A stretch of DNA of 5,103 nucleotides from Microcaldota archaeon (GTDB lineage Archaea > Micrarchaeota > Micrarchaeia > Anstonellales > Anstonellaceae), in NCBI GenBank assembly GCA_026396355.1, contig JAPLWY010000129.1, forward strand, positions 1 through 5,103, in the 5' to 3' direction. Positions 4,550 through 5,103 of this stretch are shown here, piece by piece; position 1 is the stretch's first letter, and each line of letters starts with the position of its first letter. The notes below the pieces were generated by a model. The model was given only the letters and a program-made list of their open reading frames with translations. It was not told where the DNA came from and searched no databases. The position numbers and the translations under genes are program-made.

Positions 4550-4639
4550 GTGGGGGTGGCAGAGCTAGGTCAAATGCGCTACGCTAGCTTGAGGGGCTAG
4601 TGCCTTAGGGCTTCGAGGGTTCAAATCCCTTCCCCCACA
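4550..4639 (+). tRNA. trnL: tRNA-Leu(GAG) with a 5-nt tandem duplication
   Basis: Class II tRNA. The acceptor stem GTGGGGG (4550-4556) pairs perfectly with CCCCCAC (4632-4638); the discriminator is A4639, as usual for leucine, and no CCA is encoded. D stem: GCA (4559-4561) with TGC (4575-4577), loop containing GG 4568-4569. Anticodon stem: CTAGC (4584-4588) with GCTAG (4596-4600), loop TTGAGGG, anticodon GAG (4591-4593). Variable arm: GCC/GGC (4602-4604/4609-4611). T arm: 4615-4619 with 4627-4631, loop TTCAAAT. The oddity is six bases between the D and anticodon stems instead of one, caused by a perfect tandem repeat CGCTA CGCTA (4577-4586). Without one copy the fold is fully standard. A tRNA-Leu at this place before L18e is known from haloarchaea. 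Confidence 0.88.
4577..4586 (+). repeat. perfect CGCTA x2 tandem repeat inside tRNA-Leu
   Basis: CGCTA occurs twice in a row. The extra five bases fall exactly between the D stem and the anticodon stem. They are too short to be an intron, and no bulge-helix-bulge can be drawn around them. Confidence 0.85.
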
Positions 4640-4665
4640 TTCATTTTGCAAAAAACGGTGTCGTT

Positions 4666-5019
4666 ATGAAAAAAGAAAAATTTTCCGAGAAAAACCTGAA
4701 GATTTCGGCCGAGATTCCGGCGCAGGCGAGGAAAACCCTGTTCTGGAAGCGCGTGCTCGAGCTCCTGTCCGCTTCATCGCGCAGGAGGAACGGCGTGAAC
4801 GTGAGCAGGATTGCCATGTACGCAAAGCCCGGCTCAACAGTCGTGGTGCCTGACAAGGTGCTGGGAAGCGGGCAGGCAATGCCCAAGCTCTCGGTTGCCG
4901 CCGTGTCGTTCTCGGCGACCGCGAGAAAGATGATCGAAATTTCCGGCGGAAAGGCAATGTCCATCGTGGACGCTGCCAAGGCGAACCCGACCGGCAAGGA
5001 AATGATAATAATCAAATAA
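4666..5019 (+). CDS. rpl18e: 50S ribosomal protein L18e
   Basis: 117 aa, normal for archaeal L18e (about 120). This large-subunit protein has the bacterial L15-like fold. Recognisable segments are LFWKRVLELLSASSRRRNGVNVSRI (25-49), the conserved VVVPDKVLGSG (59-69), LSVAAVSFSATARKMIE (75-91) and the ending GKAMSIVDAAKANPTGKEMIIIK. ATG 4666 is preceded by GGTG (4657-4660), a slightly weakened form of the local GGTGA motif, with 5 nt spacing. It begins 26 nt after tRNA-Leu and is followed by L13 after 11 nt, matching the archaeal L18e-L13-S9 order. Confidence 0.95.
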   Translation: MKKEKFSEKNLKISAEIPAQARKTLFWKRVLELLSASSRRRNGVNVSRIAMYAKPGSTVVVPDKVLGSGQAMPKLSVAAVSFSATARKMIEISGGKAMSIVDAAKANPTGKEMIIIK

Positions 5020-5030
5020 GGGTGAATGAA

Positions 5031-5103
5031 ATGGTAGTCATTGACGCTGAAGGCGCGATTATAGGAAGGCTTGGCGCGCGCGTTGCAAAGCTTTTGCTTG
5101 CTG
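5031..5103 (+). CDS. rpl13: 50S ribosomal protein L13, N-terminal part
   Basis: Starts at ATG 5031 and runs off the right edge after 24 codons. The visible M-V-V-I-D-A-E-G-A-I-I-G-R-L-G-A-R-V-A-K matches the archaeal L13 start (MVIIDAEG-ILGRLAS--AK type). L13 is an early-assembling large-subunit protein. GGTGA at 5021-5025 lies 5 nt upstream. The alternative ATG at 5025 hits a stop after three codons and is rejected. Directly following L18e is its usual archaeal place; S9 would be expected next. Confidence 0.93.
   Translation, partial: MVVIDAEGAIIGRLGARVAKLLLA

Noticed and set aside
4577..4583. The extra bases in tRNA-Leu as a tiny intron
   Set aside because: Five bases cannot form a bulge-helix-bulge; a perfect CGCTA tandem duplication explains them.

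Overview
The window is part of an archaeal ribosomal-protein/RNA-polymerase gene cluster, read entirely on the + strand. Gene order from the left is: a Lys-rich C-terminal fragment (possibly L34e), a 32-codon Cys/Lys gene, L14e, Cbf5, a disrupted tRNA-Ser, S13, S4, S11, RNA polymerase subunit D, tRNA-Leu, L18e and the start of L13. L14e, L18e, Cbf5 with a PUA domain and RpoD are archaeal/eukaryotic-type proteins, so the source is an archaeon. Tight spacing, short proteins, low-complexity Lys/Ala/Pro tails, an RpoD without an iron-sulfur domain and an intron in a tRNA T-loop would suit a small-genome (DPANN-like) lineage, but that placement is inference.

Layout. 1-99 is the end of an upstream gene, followed by a perfect 10-bp hairpin at 106-129. 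158-256 is a tiny Cys-cluster/basic protein with a strong ribosome binding site. 294-482 is L14e and 524-1438 is Cbf5. 1503-1659 contains a tRNA-Ser(GGA) interrupted twice: by a 35-nt intron in the anticodon loop and a 38-nt intron in the T-loop. Removing both restores a complete class II tRNA. 1660-1861 is A/G-rich spacer with two small GC hairpins. 1862-4466 holds S13, S4, S11 and RpoD, 12-18 nt apart. 4550-4639 is a tRNA-Leu(GAG) carrying a perfect 5-nt tandem duplication between its D stem and anticodon stem. L18e and L13 follow.

The genes work together in protein and RNA synthesis. S4, S11 and S13 are small-subunit proteins, and L14e, L18e and L13 are large-subunit proteins. RpoD helps nucleate assembly of RNA polymerase, and Cbf5 is the pseudouridine synthase of H/ACA RNPs. 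Most genes use a GGTGA Shine-Dalgarno element, and this decides the starts of S13 and S11 in favour of internal ATG codons. The strongest leads are the doubly interrupted tRNA-Ser, the tandem duplication in tRNA-Leu, the 32-aa Cys-cluster protein and the His-rich repeats at the N-terminus of S11.
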